From: Planctomycetota bacterium
GTDB taxonomy: Bacteria > Planctomycetota > Phycisphaerae > Phycisphaerales > UBA1924
Assembly (NCBI GenBank): GCA_024280755.1
Contig: JAJRPN010000006.1
Coordinates: 62,001 to 126,000, forward strand
Length of the DNA: 64,000 bases
Direction: 5' to 3'
Under the pieces are notes generated by a model. That model was not told where the DNA came from and searched no databases. It was given only the letters and a program-made list of their open reading frames with translations. Below are positions 34,584 to 43,882 of this stretch, in pieces. A program made the position numbers and the translations under genes. The stretch's first letter is position 1, and the number at the start of each line of letters is the position of its first letter.

Positions 34584-35561
34584 TCAACCGTGTGCTGCTC
34601 GGTCGAGTCGCTCAATGATCGCTGCTCGGATCGCCTGATCCTGTGCAGTGCTGCCGATGGCTGGTTCTTCGATCCAGATCGAATCTTGGCTTGCCTTATC
34701 CCCTTGATGCAAAGCCCTATAGAGCATGCTGGCGTATTGGCCAAGGTCTTGAGGCATCGAGATCAGCGTCCCGCCCGAAGGATGTACATCAGTCGACCAT
34801 GCAAGGAGAACAACCGATTCGCTCGCTGAGGCAAGCAATCCGGTGGAGGCCAACTTGGTTGGCGTTCTTGGTTGATAATGCGCGCCGACAACTCCGGGCG
34901 ATCGGGCAACTGAGTCTTCCGCCTGTTGGGTCACACACTCGACAGATTTGCCAAGCGTCTCGCCGATCGCATGCGCCCCGACAATGCCCGGGCGAAGGAC
35001 CTTGGAAATGTCGCCAGCAAGATCGACCACCGTCGATTCGATCCCCGCTCGACAGTGCCCGCCATCAATCACGATCAGATCCACATCGCCAAATCCGTCG
35101 GCAACATGCTCGGGCGTGGTGGGGGAGATTCGCCCCGATGGATTCGCACTCGGCCCAACGATCGGCTTGCCAAACGCTTCGATCAGCGCCAATGCGCATG
35201 GGTGTGCTGGGCATCGCACCGCGACCGTATCGCCATTGGCACACACGATTCCGGGCACGCAATCTGCTTTGGTAAGCACCAAAGTCACCGGCCCGGGCCA
35301 ATATGCCTTGGCGATCAGCTCGGCTTCTTGTGTCCATTGTGCCACGACCGTTTTGGCCATCTGGATCCCTGAGACATGCACAATCAATGGGTTTGTTGCC
35401 GGTCGGCCTTTGAGCGCAAAGACCTTTGCCACTGCATGGCCATCGAGCGCGTCGGCTCCAAGCCCATACACCGTTTCGGTCGGGAACGCGACGAGTTGCC
35501 CATTGGTGAGGCGATCGACACCCGTTGCGATCGCTGTCGGGCCTTCAAGGATCTCAGTCAT
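34584..35561 (-). CDS. tsaC: Threonylcarbamoyl-AMP synthase, Sua5-type (TsaC family)
   Basis: 325 residues. Makes threonylcarbamoyl-AMP from threonine, bicarbonate and ATP for the t6A37 tRNA modification. The YrdC-like domain shows FPTETVYGLGADAL, KGRPATNPLIVHV, WPGPVTLVL, VGPSANPSGRISPT and STVVDL. It is followed by a Sua5 C-terminal domain (SPGVVGAHYQPRTP, then a Rossmann-like part), so this is the long Sua5 form. ATG at 35561 overlaps the stop of the upstream TolC-like gene by eight bases, suggesting translational coupling between two functionally unrelated genes. Confidence 0.93.
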   Translation of the reverse strand: MTEILEGPTAIATGVDRLTNGQLVAFPTETVYGLGADALDGHAVAKVFALKGRPATNPLIVHVSGIQMAKTVVAQWTQEAELIAKAYWPGPVTLVLTKADCVPGIVCANGDTVAVRCPAHPCALALIEAFGKPIVGPSANPSGRISPTTPEHVADGFGDVDLIVIDGGHCRAGIESTVVDLAGDISKVLRPGIVGAHAIGETLGKSVECVTQQAEDSVARSPGVVGAHYQPRTPTKLASTGLLASASESVVLLAWSTDVHPSGGTLISMPQDLGQYASMLYRALHQGDKASQDSIWIEEPAIGSTAQDQAIRAAIIERLDRAAHG

Positions 35562-37503
35562 CGCTCGCATCCGATTCTTGAACTTGTTCATCAGCCTCTG
35601 CATTTACAGGCTCAACCTTGTAGTCCAAAGCCGATTCCCCCGGTGCAAGCTGGTTCGCATCGGGCACGATGAAGTCAATTCGTGAACGATCGAGCGTCGT
35701 GCCCATCGCTTTATGCAGATCGACGATCGCGGTGTTGTAGTTGATCAATGAGGCTGCTTCGGCGATCTCCGCATTGGCCAATGCTTCTTGTTGGTTGAGT
35801 TCAAGGTTCAATCGTTCGACCGAATAGCCTGCATTGGTGAGCTCTTTCTCTACGATCAAAGCTCGCAACGCTTCGCCTTGGGCGACGCGCGAGAGTGTTG
35901 ATTGTTCGATGAGCGCGTTGTTCGTGACCATCGCGTTGAGCGCGATCTTGATATCAAGCACCACGCCTTGGGCGGTTTGGCGATAGGCGACGACCGATTG
36001 CATGCGTTGGAGTCTGGTTTTGCGATATTCCGCTTCGCCGATCCGGTTGCCGATGGGTTGTTCGAACGATAGGCCCAAAAGCCAGTCGTCAATAAACCGC
36101 GTCGCGTCGTCATCGTTGTACGCATCGCCAAAGGAATCTCCGAACCCAAGCAGGCGGGCCTGGGCCTGAAGTTCAAGCTTGGGCAGGCGTTGGTTCTTGG
36201 CGACCTGCTGACGGATGGTCGCATCGTCAATGCTCAAGAGCGCGATGTCCATCTCTGGACGATTGGTTACGCCGTTGGTGATCGCATCGAGCAACGAATA
36301 CGAAACGGCTTCGCGCATCGCATCATCGCGAGGCACAATCAACGCCTCGCTTCCAACCGCGAGGTTCGGATCGTTCATCAACTGCTTTAAGCGATCGCTC
36401 GCGTTGCGTAGGTTGGTTCGTGCGACGAGCAGATCAGACCGGCGACGCTCGACGCGTGCGACGGCATCTGCCACCTGTGCCTGGCGTGCATCTTGTACAC
36501 GCCGAGCTTTGATATCATCGCGTACCTTGATTCCGCGTTCGAGCAGTTTGGACCGGATGACGAGTTCTTTATACCGAAGCACCAAAGTCCAATATGCTTT
36601 CTCGGTTTCACTCGCAGCGTCGATCAAGGTTGATTTTAACGAGGCCACACTTGTCCGCTCGGCGTTGCGTGCCAGATAGATCTGGGCCATGTTCGTATCG
36701 CGTCCAAATCCGCGGAGTAACGGCTGCGTGATTCCCAGTGTGATGTTCGAGGCATTGGCCGGGTTGGGAACCGGAGGCGTCCCGAAGAACGAACTATCGA
36801 CATTGGTATAGTTGATGTCGTTGGTGATTGAGACCGTGCCCCCGGTGGTGAGTTGGCGCGATACTCCGATCGATCCATCCGCCGATTGGGAAGCATTGCG
36901 TACAAAGGTTGTCGAGCCGCCGAAGCCTGAACCTGCCTGTGGGATGATCGAATCTTGATATTGCGCCGATGCAGAGAACAACCAATCGAACTGTGCCTCA
37001 GCCTGGGTTAGCGCACTTTGCGAGATCGCAGGCGCAAAGCTGGCGATCTCTACACTCAAGTTATTGACGACGGCGGTCTGAATCGATTGCTCAAGCGTGA
37101 GTCCGATGAGCTTTGTGGGTTGTCCCATGAGATCATCGCCGACCAGTGATGATATTGGATCATCGCCTTGGGGCGACTGCGCTCGAAGCTGCTCGATATA
37201 TCCAGATGCAGAAAACTCTCGTTCGATTTGTTCGAGATGATCGTCGCGGATTTCGAGCTTGCTCAGATCGAGCGTTGTGCCTAGGTTTCGGGATTGAGGA
37301 TTCTGTTTGGCGTGTTCGATTTCGACCTCGATCGCCCGGATCATTGCCTGCTGGAGTTCCTTCTCGCTCTGGCGTTGAATTGGGGATGAACACCCACCAG
37401 CAGCGAGGGTACCCGCAAGGATTGCGCCGATGCTGCCGGAATGGATTGATGTTCGGAAAGCAGTTGTGCGGAAAGCGTGACGATTGCGTGGGTTCATAGC
37501 CAT
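35554..37503 (-). CDS. TolC-family outer-membrane efflux protein, probable lipoprotein
   Basis: 649 residues. The N-terminus ends in LAGTLAAGGC, compatible with a lipobox, then about 130 residues not usual for TolC, then two OEP repeats. The first covers about 140-380 (LTLEQSIQTAVVNNLSVEIA, ITQPLLRGFGRDTNMAQIYL). The second covers about 400-620 (LLDAITNGVTNRPEMDIALL, LSFEQPIGNRIGEAEYRK, ALIEQSTLSRVAQGEALRAL). It forms the outer-membrane duct of an efflux or type I secretion system, but no inner-membrane partner genes are near. The last residues are acidic and variable. The weak ribosome site leaves ATG at 37503 or 37497. Confidence 0.88.
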   Translation of the reverse strand: MAMNPRNRHAFRTTAFRTSIHSGSIGAILAGTLAAGGCSSPIQRQSEKELQQAMIRAIEVEIEHAKQNPQSRNLGTTLDLSKLEIRDDHLEQIEREFSASGYIEQLRAQSPQGDDPISSLVGDDLMGQPTKLIGLTLEQSIQTAVVNNLSVEIASFAPAISQSALTQAEAQFDWLFSASAQYQDSIIPQAGSGFGGSTTFVRNASQSADGSIGVSRQLTTGGTVSITNDINYTNVDSSFFGTPPVPNPANASNITLGITQPLLRGFGRDTNMAQIYLARNAERTSVASLKSTLIDAASETEKAYWTLVLRYKELVIRSKLLERGIKVRDDIKARRVQDARQAQVADAVARVERRRSDLLVARTNLRNASDRLKQLMNDPNLAVGSEALIVPRDDAMREAVSYSLLDAITNGVTNRPEMDIALLSIDDATIRQQVAKNQRLPKLELQAQARLLGFGDSFGDAYNDDDATRFIDDWLLGLSFEQPIGNRIGEAEYRKTRLQRMQSVVAYRQTAQGVVLDIKIALNAMVTNNALIEQSTLSRVAQGEALRALIVEKELTNAGYSVERLNLELNQQEALANAEIAEAASLINYNTAIVDLHKAMGTTLDRSRIDFIVPDANQLAPGESALDYKVEPVNAEADEQVQESDASDD

Positions 37504-37629
37504 ACATCAACGGTAGGTTGGGTAAAATGTGGTGTCGTTGCCAGAACAGGAGAACCTCACCAATGTGTGCGGGTACACTCATAGACCAGCAACCCAGACC
37601 CAGATCGAGAATGCGCCAGGAGGCTCAAG

Positions 37630-39000
37630 ATGCCAACGAATATCAGATACACATTGTCTATCTCCGCATGTGCCCTTACGCTCACATTGGGCGCGATCCC
37701 GGCTTCTGCGATCTCAACTGCTGTCGAGGCGGTTGTCTTCCAAGATGCTCAAGAATACAAGATCGTCAAAGCGAACAAGACCCTGCTCCGCTGTGGCGAT
37801 CAAGATGTTTTCTACGCAATCGCCGAACTGAACGCCAAGATGCCATTAGAAGTCCTCGGAACCTCTGGTAGCTACACCAAGGTTCGCATGCCAATGGCGA
37901 TCGGTGCCTTTGTTCCTGCCAACGAAGTCGATGTCTCGGCCGACGGTCAGGTCGTCACGCTGATCACCCGTTCGAAACTCCGTGCCCCATCGCACCTGCT
38001 CGGGTTGTCAGGATCATGGAAGGCTCTCTATACCGAGGGGCTCAAGGCGGGTACCGAGCTGACGGTTCTCAAAGCACTTCAAAACGATGCTGGCGATATT
38101 GTTGGCTACCGCGTTTCGCCGCCCGAAGGGCCAACTGGTGAGATCGCGATCGCCTATATCAGAACCGATGCCTTGCGCGATCCCAAAGCGGGCGAAGTCG
38201 CCAACTACAACCCCGCAGCCAAGCCCGTTCAAGAGCCAGTCTCCGAGCCTGTCGCAGAGCCAGTATTCGAAGAATCAGCCCCTGTGGTTGTCGATACTTC
38301 GATGATGGAAGAGATGAACACTTCGACAGCTCAACCTGTCGAGATCTCAAACGCGGCTCCGGTTGATGTTGAAGAAACCGATCGCGAAGATGATTCTGCT
38401 CCTGCCGAGCTAGTCCAGATCACCGCGCCCAGCGGCTTGGTTTCAGCATCAGCACTCGAAGATCTCGAAGCAGCATTCGACAACGCACGAACACTGCCCA
38501 AGGCCGAGCTGGATCAGTCACTCGATGAACTCCACGCCGAGTTCTCACGCACACGCGTCCAGGCCGACGATGGATCATCGCTGGCGGCTGCCCTTGATCA
38601 ACGCCTCGAGTGGATCGATATTCGTATCGAGACTCGCAACCAACGCCAGTCGATCACTGCGATCCTTGCGGCCTACGACGCCAATGCGGATCAATCGGCC
38701 AAAGATATCCAGGCTTGGCAGAGCGGGCGTGCCTATCAACTTGTCGGACGCATGACCACCAGCGCTGTATATACCGGCGAGCATCTCCCCTTGCTCTACC
38801 GCATCCAAGCGATTGATCCATCGACCGGCGCAACACGCACTGTTGGCTATGTCGCACCAAGCTCGACCCAAGACTTCCGCCATCTGCTCGGACGAGTCGT
38901 AGGGGTGGTTGGATCAATGAATAACGACGATTCGCTCAAGCTCACCATCATCGAGCCAGATCGCATCGATCCGATGCCTGAAATAAGGTTCAATCAATAG
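37630..39000 (+). CDS. Exported protein with SH3-like N-terminal domain
   Basis: 456 residues, unknown function. Signal peptide (about 1-28, PASA), a beta-rich SH3b-like region (about 30-175: LEVLGTSGSYTKVRMPMAIG, DGQVVTLITRSKLRAPS), a Pro/Glu-rich linker (about 195-280, repeated Pro-Val-Glu units), a helical part and a final beta domain (RAYQLVGRMTTSAVYTGEHL ... GRVVGVVGSMNNDDSLKLTI). A strong AGGAGG site precedes the ATG. Cell-wall-binding is a possible reading of the SH3-like part. The FIST gene follows 22 bases later. Confidence 0.75.
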   Translation: MPTNIRYTLSISACALTLTLGAIPASAISTAVEAVVFQDAQEYKIVKANKTLLRCGDQDVFYAIAELNAKMPLEVLGTSGSYTKVRMPMAIGAFVPANEVDVSADGQVVTLITRSKLRAPSHLLGLSGSWKALYTEGLKAGTELTVLKALQNDAGDIVGYRVSPPEGPTGEIAIAYIRTDALRDPKAGEVANYNPAAKPVQEPVSEPVAEPVFEESAPVVVDTSMMEEMNTSTAQPVEISNAAPVDVEETDREDDSAPAELVQITAPSGLVSASALEDLEAAFDNARTLPKAELDQSLDELHAEFSRTRVQADDGSSLAAALDQRLEWIDIRIETRNQRQSITAILAAYDANADQSAKDIQAWQSGRAYQLVGRMTTSAVYTGEHLPLLYRIQAIDPSTGATRTVGYVAPSSTQDFRHLLGRVVGVVGSMNNDDSLKLTIIEPDRIDPMPEIRFNQ

Positions 39001-39022
39001 CCACCAGCATGATCTTCCTGTG

Positions 39023-40318
39023 ATGTCCGAGCAACCATATCCTGATCTCGATTCGATCAAAATGGTCACCGCGATGTCAACGCGCGAGGACCCGATCGAC
39101 GCCGCATTGCAGGTGTCTGATCGGGTCAGGCATCAGCTTGGTTCATCTCCAGATCTGCTGATGGTGTTTGTATCGATTCATCATGCTCGGAAGATGGGCA
39201 TGATCGCCGACACGCTCCGCGATCGGCTTAGCTCGACGCATATGCTTGGGATCACCGCTTTGGGCGTGATGTCCAACGCGGGCGTGATCGAAGAAGGCCC
39301 CGCGCTTTCTGTGCTCGCGTGCAGATTCCCCGGCGTGGGCATCAACCCATTTTGGATTGATCACCTTTCGCCAAGGGAATCGATGGAAGAACGGGCAGCC
39401 AAGCTCTCAGATTGCATCGGCGCAGCCGAGGATATGCGAGCGGCGTTTTTCTTTGCCGATCCGTTCTCGGTGCCATTGGTGAACCTCATCCCCGCGCTTT
39501 CTGCATCGCGTGTGCAGGTTGTTGCCAAATCTGGGCGCGTCGATCACATCGGGACCATCATCGGAGGCATGGCATCTGCTGGCAACGCGCCAAACACCAA
39601 CACGCTCTTGCTCGATGGTGAAATTCGCAACTCGGGCGCGATGGGCGTGACACTCAGTGGCCCAATCCAGGTCGATACCATCGTCTCGCAGGGGTGTCGA
39701 CCGATTGGCCACCCGATGGTCATCACCAAAGCCCGAGGCAACCTCATCCTCGAACTCGCAGGCGTTCGCGCCGTCGATGCTATCCGCGAGATCGTTCGTG
39801 AACTCGACGAAGCGGATAAACAACTTCTTTCCAGTGGGCTCGTGATGGGGCGCGTCATCAACGAAAATAAAGCACACTTCGGGCGTGGTGATTTTCTGAT
39901 CCGCAATATCATGGGCGGCGACGAAACCTCGGGTGCGGTGGCGATCGCAGATATCATCCATGCCGGTCAAACCGTCCAGCTTCATCTTCACGACCAACAA
40001 ACCGCCCGCGAAGACCTCTCGCTTTTGCTCGATGGGCAAAGGCTCTACTCCAAACCCGCTGGCGCACTGCTGATCTCATGCACCGGACGAAGCAACAACT
40101 TCTTTGGCGAGCAGACGACTGATGCCAGCGTGATCACGCATGCCTTCGATCCCAAGCCAGACGGGGCAAACCTTGCCAAGTCGGGCAAAGAAGTCGATCC
40201 AGACGCGGGCATCCCCCTCGCCGGTTTCTTTGCTGCTGGCGAGATCGGGCCTGTCGACGGGCAAATCTTCCAGCACGGGCATACCGCGGTCGCAGCCCTC
40301 TTTCGAGAACCAGAATAA
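39023..40318 (+). CDS. FIST-domain protein
   Basis: 431 residues with FIST-N (LLMVFVSIHHARKMGMIAD ... LGITALGVMSNAGVIEEGPA; GGMASAGNAPNTNTLLLDG) and FIST-C (KPAGALLISCTGRSNNFFGE; GIPLAGFFAAGEIGPVDGQI) domains. FIST domains are ligand-sensing modules, proposed to bind small molecules such as amino acids, usually placed near kinases or cyclases; none is adjacent here. No membrane segment. ATG at 39023 is taken; a GTG immediately before it is also possible. Convergent with the next gene, 20-base gap. Confidence 0.87.
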   Translation: MSEQPYPDLDSIKMVTAMSTREDPIDAALQVSDRVRHQLGSSPDLLMVFVSIHHARKMGMIADTLRDRLSSTHMLGITALGVMSNAGVIEEGPALSVLACRFPGVGINPFWIDHLSPRESMEERAAKLSDCIGAAEDMRAAFFFADPFSVPLVNLIPALSASRVQVVAKSGRVDHIGTIIGGMASAGNAPNTNTLLLDGEIRNSGAMGVTLSGPIQVDTIVSQGCRPIGHPMVITKARGNLILELAGVRAVDAIREIVRELDEADKQLLSSGLVMGRVINENKAHFGRGDFLIRNIMGGDETSGAVAIADIIHAGQTVQLHLHDQQTAREDLSLLLDGQRLYSKPAGALLISCTGRSNNFFGEQTTDASVITHAFDPKPDGANLAKSGKEVDPDAGIPLAGFFAAGEIGPVDGQIFQHGHTAVAALFREPE

Positions 40319-40338
40319 ATGGATTGTTCCGAGAACGC

Positions 40339-41301
40339 TTACAGCAATCCCAATGCCTTGAGATCATCCAGAGGCTCATCGAACGAGCAGCTCCCGTAGC
40401 TTGTCGCGAAAGCCTCGCGGACCTGTGCAAATGCAGCAATAGGCAGCGACACATCGCGCCAGGAAACGGATTCATTGGTAAAGACAAACGCCTTGGGGTC
40501 GGTTTCATTGAGCAAGGCGATCGTCGTGTCCATGTCAAAGCCCTTGATTGATCGTACAAATGCACCCGCAAGGAACACATTGATAAACCCGTGCATGACC
40601 GCTCTTGGCGCGTCGGGTTCATAGGTCAGTGCATGCTCGGCTCTGATCGGATGGTGCAAGCCTGCGGTTGCTTTGAAGGGCACATCGGCTGCGCTACATG
40701 CGTGCATGAACCGAGCGATATCTTCTGACGAGGGGAATAGATCCGGTGTGACGCCGCCGCAACGGATTTTGGCAGCAGCCTGATTCCCAGCGATCGCTGC
40801 GATGAATCCGCGTGGGTCGCCACCCATAACAGCTTCGCTGGGCAGCTCAAAGGCCGGGGCGATCATCGCAGGAAGCACCTCCATGATCTCGTCAACATCG
40901 CCCGGCGAATCGATCTTCATCTCGATCACATCGACCATCGCGAGCCCGTGCTCTTCCTTGTCGTGATGCTCGTTGAACTTGTAAATCTCTTCAAGGTTTT
41001 CTTCGAGATTGCCCACGATGATCGCTGAGATTTGCCACGGGTCTTGCATGTCAGCATTTTCACGATACCCGCTTGTCGCATAGGTCCCCGGCATGACCAC
41101 CGCTGCATGCTTGCTCAGTTCTTCGAGCCGAGGCACTGTGCAGATAAACCGCGAGAGAAAACGCTCGTGCTCGCTGCGCAGATACTTGGCGTAGTTCTCA
41201 ACCGCCGTATCCATAGGCAACTTGCTCGGCGGGAAAAGCCCGGCATAGTCAATCAGTCCGGTCATCAATGTTTCAATCGTTCGGTTCATTACAATGCTCA
41301 T
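40339..41301 (-). CDS. Conserved protein of unknown function (possible TIM-barrel)
   Basis: 320 residues. LMTGLIDYAGLFPPSKLPMD at the start, LSRFICTVPRLEEL, and AKIRCGGVTPDLFPSSEDI with VPFKATAGLHHPIR are very regular, conserved-looking segments. The KIRCGG and FKATAGLHHP pieces sit where aldolase/TIM-barrel enzymes have active-site strands, but no named family is recognised. It is the last gene of a three-gene minus-strand run (43848 to 40339) with 39-base gaps, downstream of an esterase and a propeller protein. Confidence 0.7.
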   Translation of the reverse strand: MSIVMNRTIETLMTGLIDYAGLFPPSKLPMDTAVENYAKYLRSEHERFLSRFICTVPRLEELSKHAAVVMPGTYATSGYRENADMQDPWQISAIIVGNLEENLEEIYKFNEHHDKEEHGLAMVDVIEMKIDSPGDVDEIMEVLPAMIAPAFELPSEAVMGGDPRGFIAAIAGNQAAAKIRCGGVTPDLFPSSEDIARFMHACSAADVPFKATAGLHHPIRAEHALTYEPDAPRAVMHGFINVFLAGAFVRSIKGFDMDTTIALLNETDPKAFVFTNESVSWRDVSLPIAAFAQVREAFATSYGSCSFDEPLDDLKALGLL

Positions 41302-41340
41302 TTCATGTGTGGTTCAACTGCAAGCGTAGGCACATATCTA

Positions 41341-42471
41341 TCATTGGCCATCTGGCCCAACGGTGCCCTCGTGAAGAATCGGCTCCCAAGGGGACATCGA
41401 ATCCATAGTCGTTCGCGTGGGATCAAAGAAATCAACCATCGCCCGTTCAAAGAGTGCATGGCGACGCGCATTGCCAATCCCGCCTTCAAAGTGACCATAA
41501 GGCACCACAAACCGCCACTTGCGCCCTGGGTCGGCATCGATCGAGTTAAACACGGCGGCTGCAGCCGGGGCGGGCACCACATCGTCCTTGCGGGCAAGCA
41601 TCCCCAAGGTCGGCACACGCACCTTGCGTCCATGCACTCCCGCGTCGCACAAGCGGAGTCGATCGATCAACTCGCTGGTGCGTTGGCTGTGATGCGTCAG
41701 GATCTTCTGGATATCAAGCGTTGTCCCTGATGGGCGGTGTGCCAATCGCCAGTTCCATGCGCCCAGAGAGGGCAGCGAGATGGCGAGCCGATCAATAATC
41801 GATTCGCCCGAGAGCTTCCCAATGAGCTGGCCGGCAGCGATCGTCGCCAACCCGCCGCCGAGGGATTTTCCGGTGAGGAACACGCCGGGATGATCGATCG
41901 CCGAATCAACATTGATCTGCACATCCGTATCCCGATGTAGCAATGCATTGCGCATCACTCGACAGGCGTTGCACACATCTGCCACCGCGTTGGGCAAGAT
42001 CCAATCGGCATGCTGCTCGCCCGTGAACCCGCGCCCGATCCACCCTGCGCCGAGTTGATCGGGTGTGGTCATATCGCCGATACCGATTTGTGATCCAGGG
42101 TATCCACGCAATCGAATCACCAATACCGCGACTCCGGTGTTCGCGATCGCTTGCCATCTGCGTGTTGAATCTTCGAGTGCCGCAGCATGCTTGTACCCAT
42201 GTATCGTCACCAGCGATGCTCGAACAGATTGGCCGTTCTTAGGCAATACGAGTGCGCATCCGATCCGTACGCCACCGACCGAGACAAACTCGTGCGTCGT
42301 ACTCGGATCAGATTGATCGTGAGCCGTCCGGACGCAAAGCACAGGCGAATCATCGATCAGCCGATCGTACCATTTACGCCAAAACCGAGAATGATCGGGC
42401 GCGGGCGAAGGATCGCCGATGTGCGCAAATGTTTGCACATCGTTCAATCCATACTCGTCAGGCTCGATCAT
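41341..42471 (-). CDS. Alpha/beta hydrolase, CE7/acetyl-xylan-esterase-like
   Basis: 376 residues. Alpha/beta-hydrolase fold with ASLVTIHGYKHAAA (oxyanion region), VIRLRGYPGSQIG, the nucleophile elbow TGKSLGGGLA, the acid loop ARKDDVVPAP and the histidine segment PYGHFEGG. The RLRGYPGS / elbow / DDVVP order resembles carbohydrate esterase family 7 (AXE1 type), whose members deacetylate sugars or cephalosporins. No signal peptide, so it is cytoplasmic. Middle gene of a probable operon with 39-base gaps on both sides. Confidence 0.8.
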   Translation of the reverse strand: MIEPDEYGLNDVQTFAHIGDPSPAPDHSRFWRKWYDRLIDDSPVLCVRTAHDQSDPSTTHEFVSVGGVRIGCALVLPKNGQSVRASLVTIHGYKHAAALEDSTRRWQAIANTGVAVLVIRLRGYPGSQIGIGDMTTPDQLGAGWIGRGFTGEQHADWILPNAVADVCNACRVMRNALLHRDTDVQINVDSAIDHPGVFLTGKSLGGGLATIAAGQLIGKLSGESIIDRLAISLPSLGAWNWRLAHRPSGTTLDIQKILTHHSQRTSELIDRLRLCDAGVHGRKVRVPTLGMLARKDDVVPAPAAAAVFNSIDADPGRKWRFVVPYGHFEGGIGNARRHALFERAMVDFFDPTRTTMDSMSPWEPILHEGTVGPDGQ

Positions 42472-42510
42472 TCTGGTATGTACTCCAGCAGCTTGTGATG
42501 CAAGCCAGGA

Positions 42511-43848
42511 TCAATCTTCAGGCATGTAGTTCTCAAATGCGTCTGCTTCGTTCTTGTCAAGAATCGCCTTGCGTTGGGCTTGATACGCCTTGTCGATCGC
42601 ATCAAGCTCGACCTTTGCAGCCCAAAGCTGGCTGCTCGGGCGTTCTTCGCCATCACGCGTTGCGCCGCGTTGGGCGGTCCAGATCATCCACTCGCCATCA
42701 GAAGTAAACGCGGGCAAGCCGTCGAATCCACGAGCCTGCGAGATGCGCATGCGTGGGGTTTCTTCCATCGGGTATTCGCCCGAAGCATCGATCACATAGA
42801 TCTCGTAGTTGCCGTGGCTTTGCTCGCTTGTTGCATAGAACAAGTATTTTCCATCAGGCGTATAGAACGGGCACCAGTTGACATGTTCGTTGTCGGTGAG
42901 TTGTGTCTCGACCGCACCAGTCACTTTACCTGAGTCATCGAACTGCAAATCGGCGACAAAGATCTGAAGCAAGTTGTCGCCGCGACGATCCGAACGATAG
43001 CAAATCGATTGTCCATCGGGTGAGAAGAACGGCCCGCCGTCATACCCATCAGCAGTGATCAGTGGCGTGTGAGATCCATCGGTAGAATCGTAGATCCAGA
43101 TATCGCCGTTGTTTGAACCTGGTTCGAGCTGGGTATAGAGGATATATCGGCCATCAGGCGACCATGATCCCTCCGCGTCGTATCCTTCGCGTACCCAAAC
43201 CGGACTCGTGTTGGTCAGGGTTGGAACCGAGATAATATCGTTCATCGAAAGCTCGGGCGTTGCGGTTGGATCTTCTTCGAGGAGCTTCTTTGCTCGGGCG
43301 GTTGCCTCGTCTGAGAGCACATAGGTCATGCTCAGATTGCCAGCAACGATGTCCATCTCGGTTGGGAACTTCCATGAGTATTTGGAGGTTTTGCGTTGGA
43401 ACCCTGCGACATCTTTGCCGCTCGGTGCGGTGATTGTTGTGCCAAAGAGGATCCGCATCGGATCAGTGGGATGGAACCATCCGCAGGTATTGGCAGAGCC
43501 ATTGCTTGCAGAGACCATGCCAGCTTGACCAATCCCGGTAATGTCCCCGTTGTCGTCACGCTTGACCGATGCGACATACATCGCGTAGTGTGCGCCCGCT
43601 TCTTCGCCCTCAGGCGGGGTTTCGATCGCTTGGAAGATCACCATTCGTCCATCTGGTGAGAAGTAGCTCTCGCCAGCTTTGATGTATTTGGTTTCGGATG
43701 TGAGTTGGACATGCTCGGTGAGGAAGTTGCTCTCGAGGGCTGGCCATTGGTCATCCCATTCTGGATTTGGGTTCGGATTTGAAGCCAGTGCCATCGCACA
43801 CGCCAATCCAGTTGCACAGAACAGGGACACAATTGCTGAAGATTTCAT
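42511..43848 (-). CDS. Exported TolB-like (PD40) beta-propeller protein
   Basis: 445 residues. Signal peptide (1-22) and repeated PD40-type blades: SYFSPDGRMVIFQA, GSWSPDGRYILYTQ, PFFSPDGQSICYRSDRRGDN, PFYTPDGKYLFYAT, AFTSDGEWMIWTAQRG. The C-terminal helix is charged. Such periplasmic propellers bind proteins or oligosaccharides. The AAGGAGA site before the ATG is good. First gene of the run that includes the CE7-like esterase. Divergent from the pseudouridine synthase gene with only 34 bases between starts. Confidence 0.85.
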   Translation of the reverse strand: MKSSAIVSLFCATGLACAMALASNPNPNPEWDDQWPALESNFLTEHVQLTSETKYIKAGESYFSPDGRMVIFQAIETPPEGEEAGAHYAMYVASVKRDDNGDITGIGQAGMVSASNGSANTCGWFHPTDPMRILFGTTITAPSGKDVAGFQRKTSKYSWKFPTEMDIVAGNLSMTYVLSDEATARAKKLLEEDPTATPELSMNDIISVPTLTNTSPVWVREGYDAEGSWSPDGRYILYTQLEPGSNNGDIWIYDSTDGSHTPLITADGYDGGPFFSPDGQSICYRSDRRGDNLLQIFVADLQFDDSGKVTGAVETQLTDNEHVNWCPFYTPDGKYLFYATSEQSHGNYEIYVIDASGEYPMEETPRMRISQARGFDGLPAFTSDGEWMIWTAQRGATRDGEERPSSQLWAAKVELDAIDKAYQAQRKAILDKNEADAFENYMPED

Positions 43849-43882
43849 CGATATTCTCCTTGGAAGGATACACTCCGGTTGT

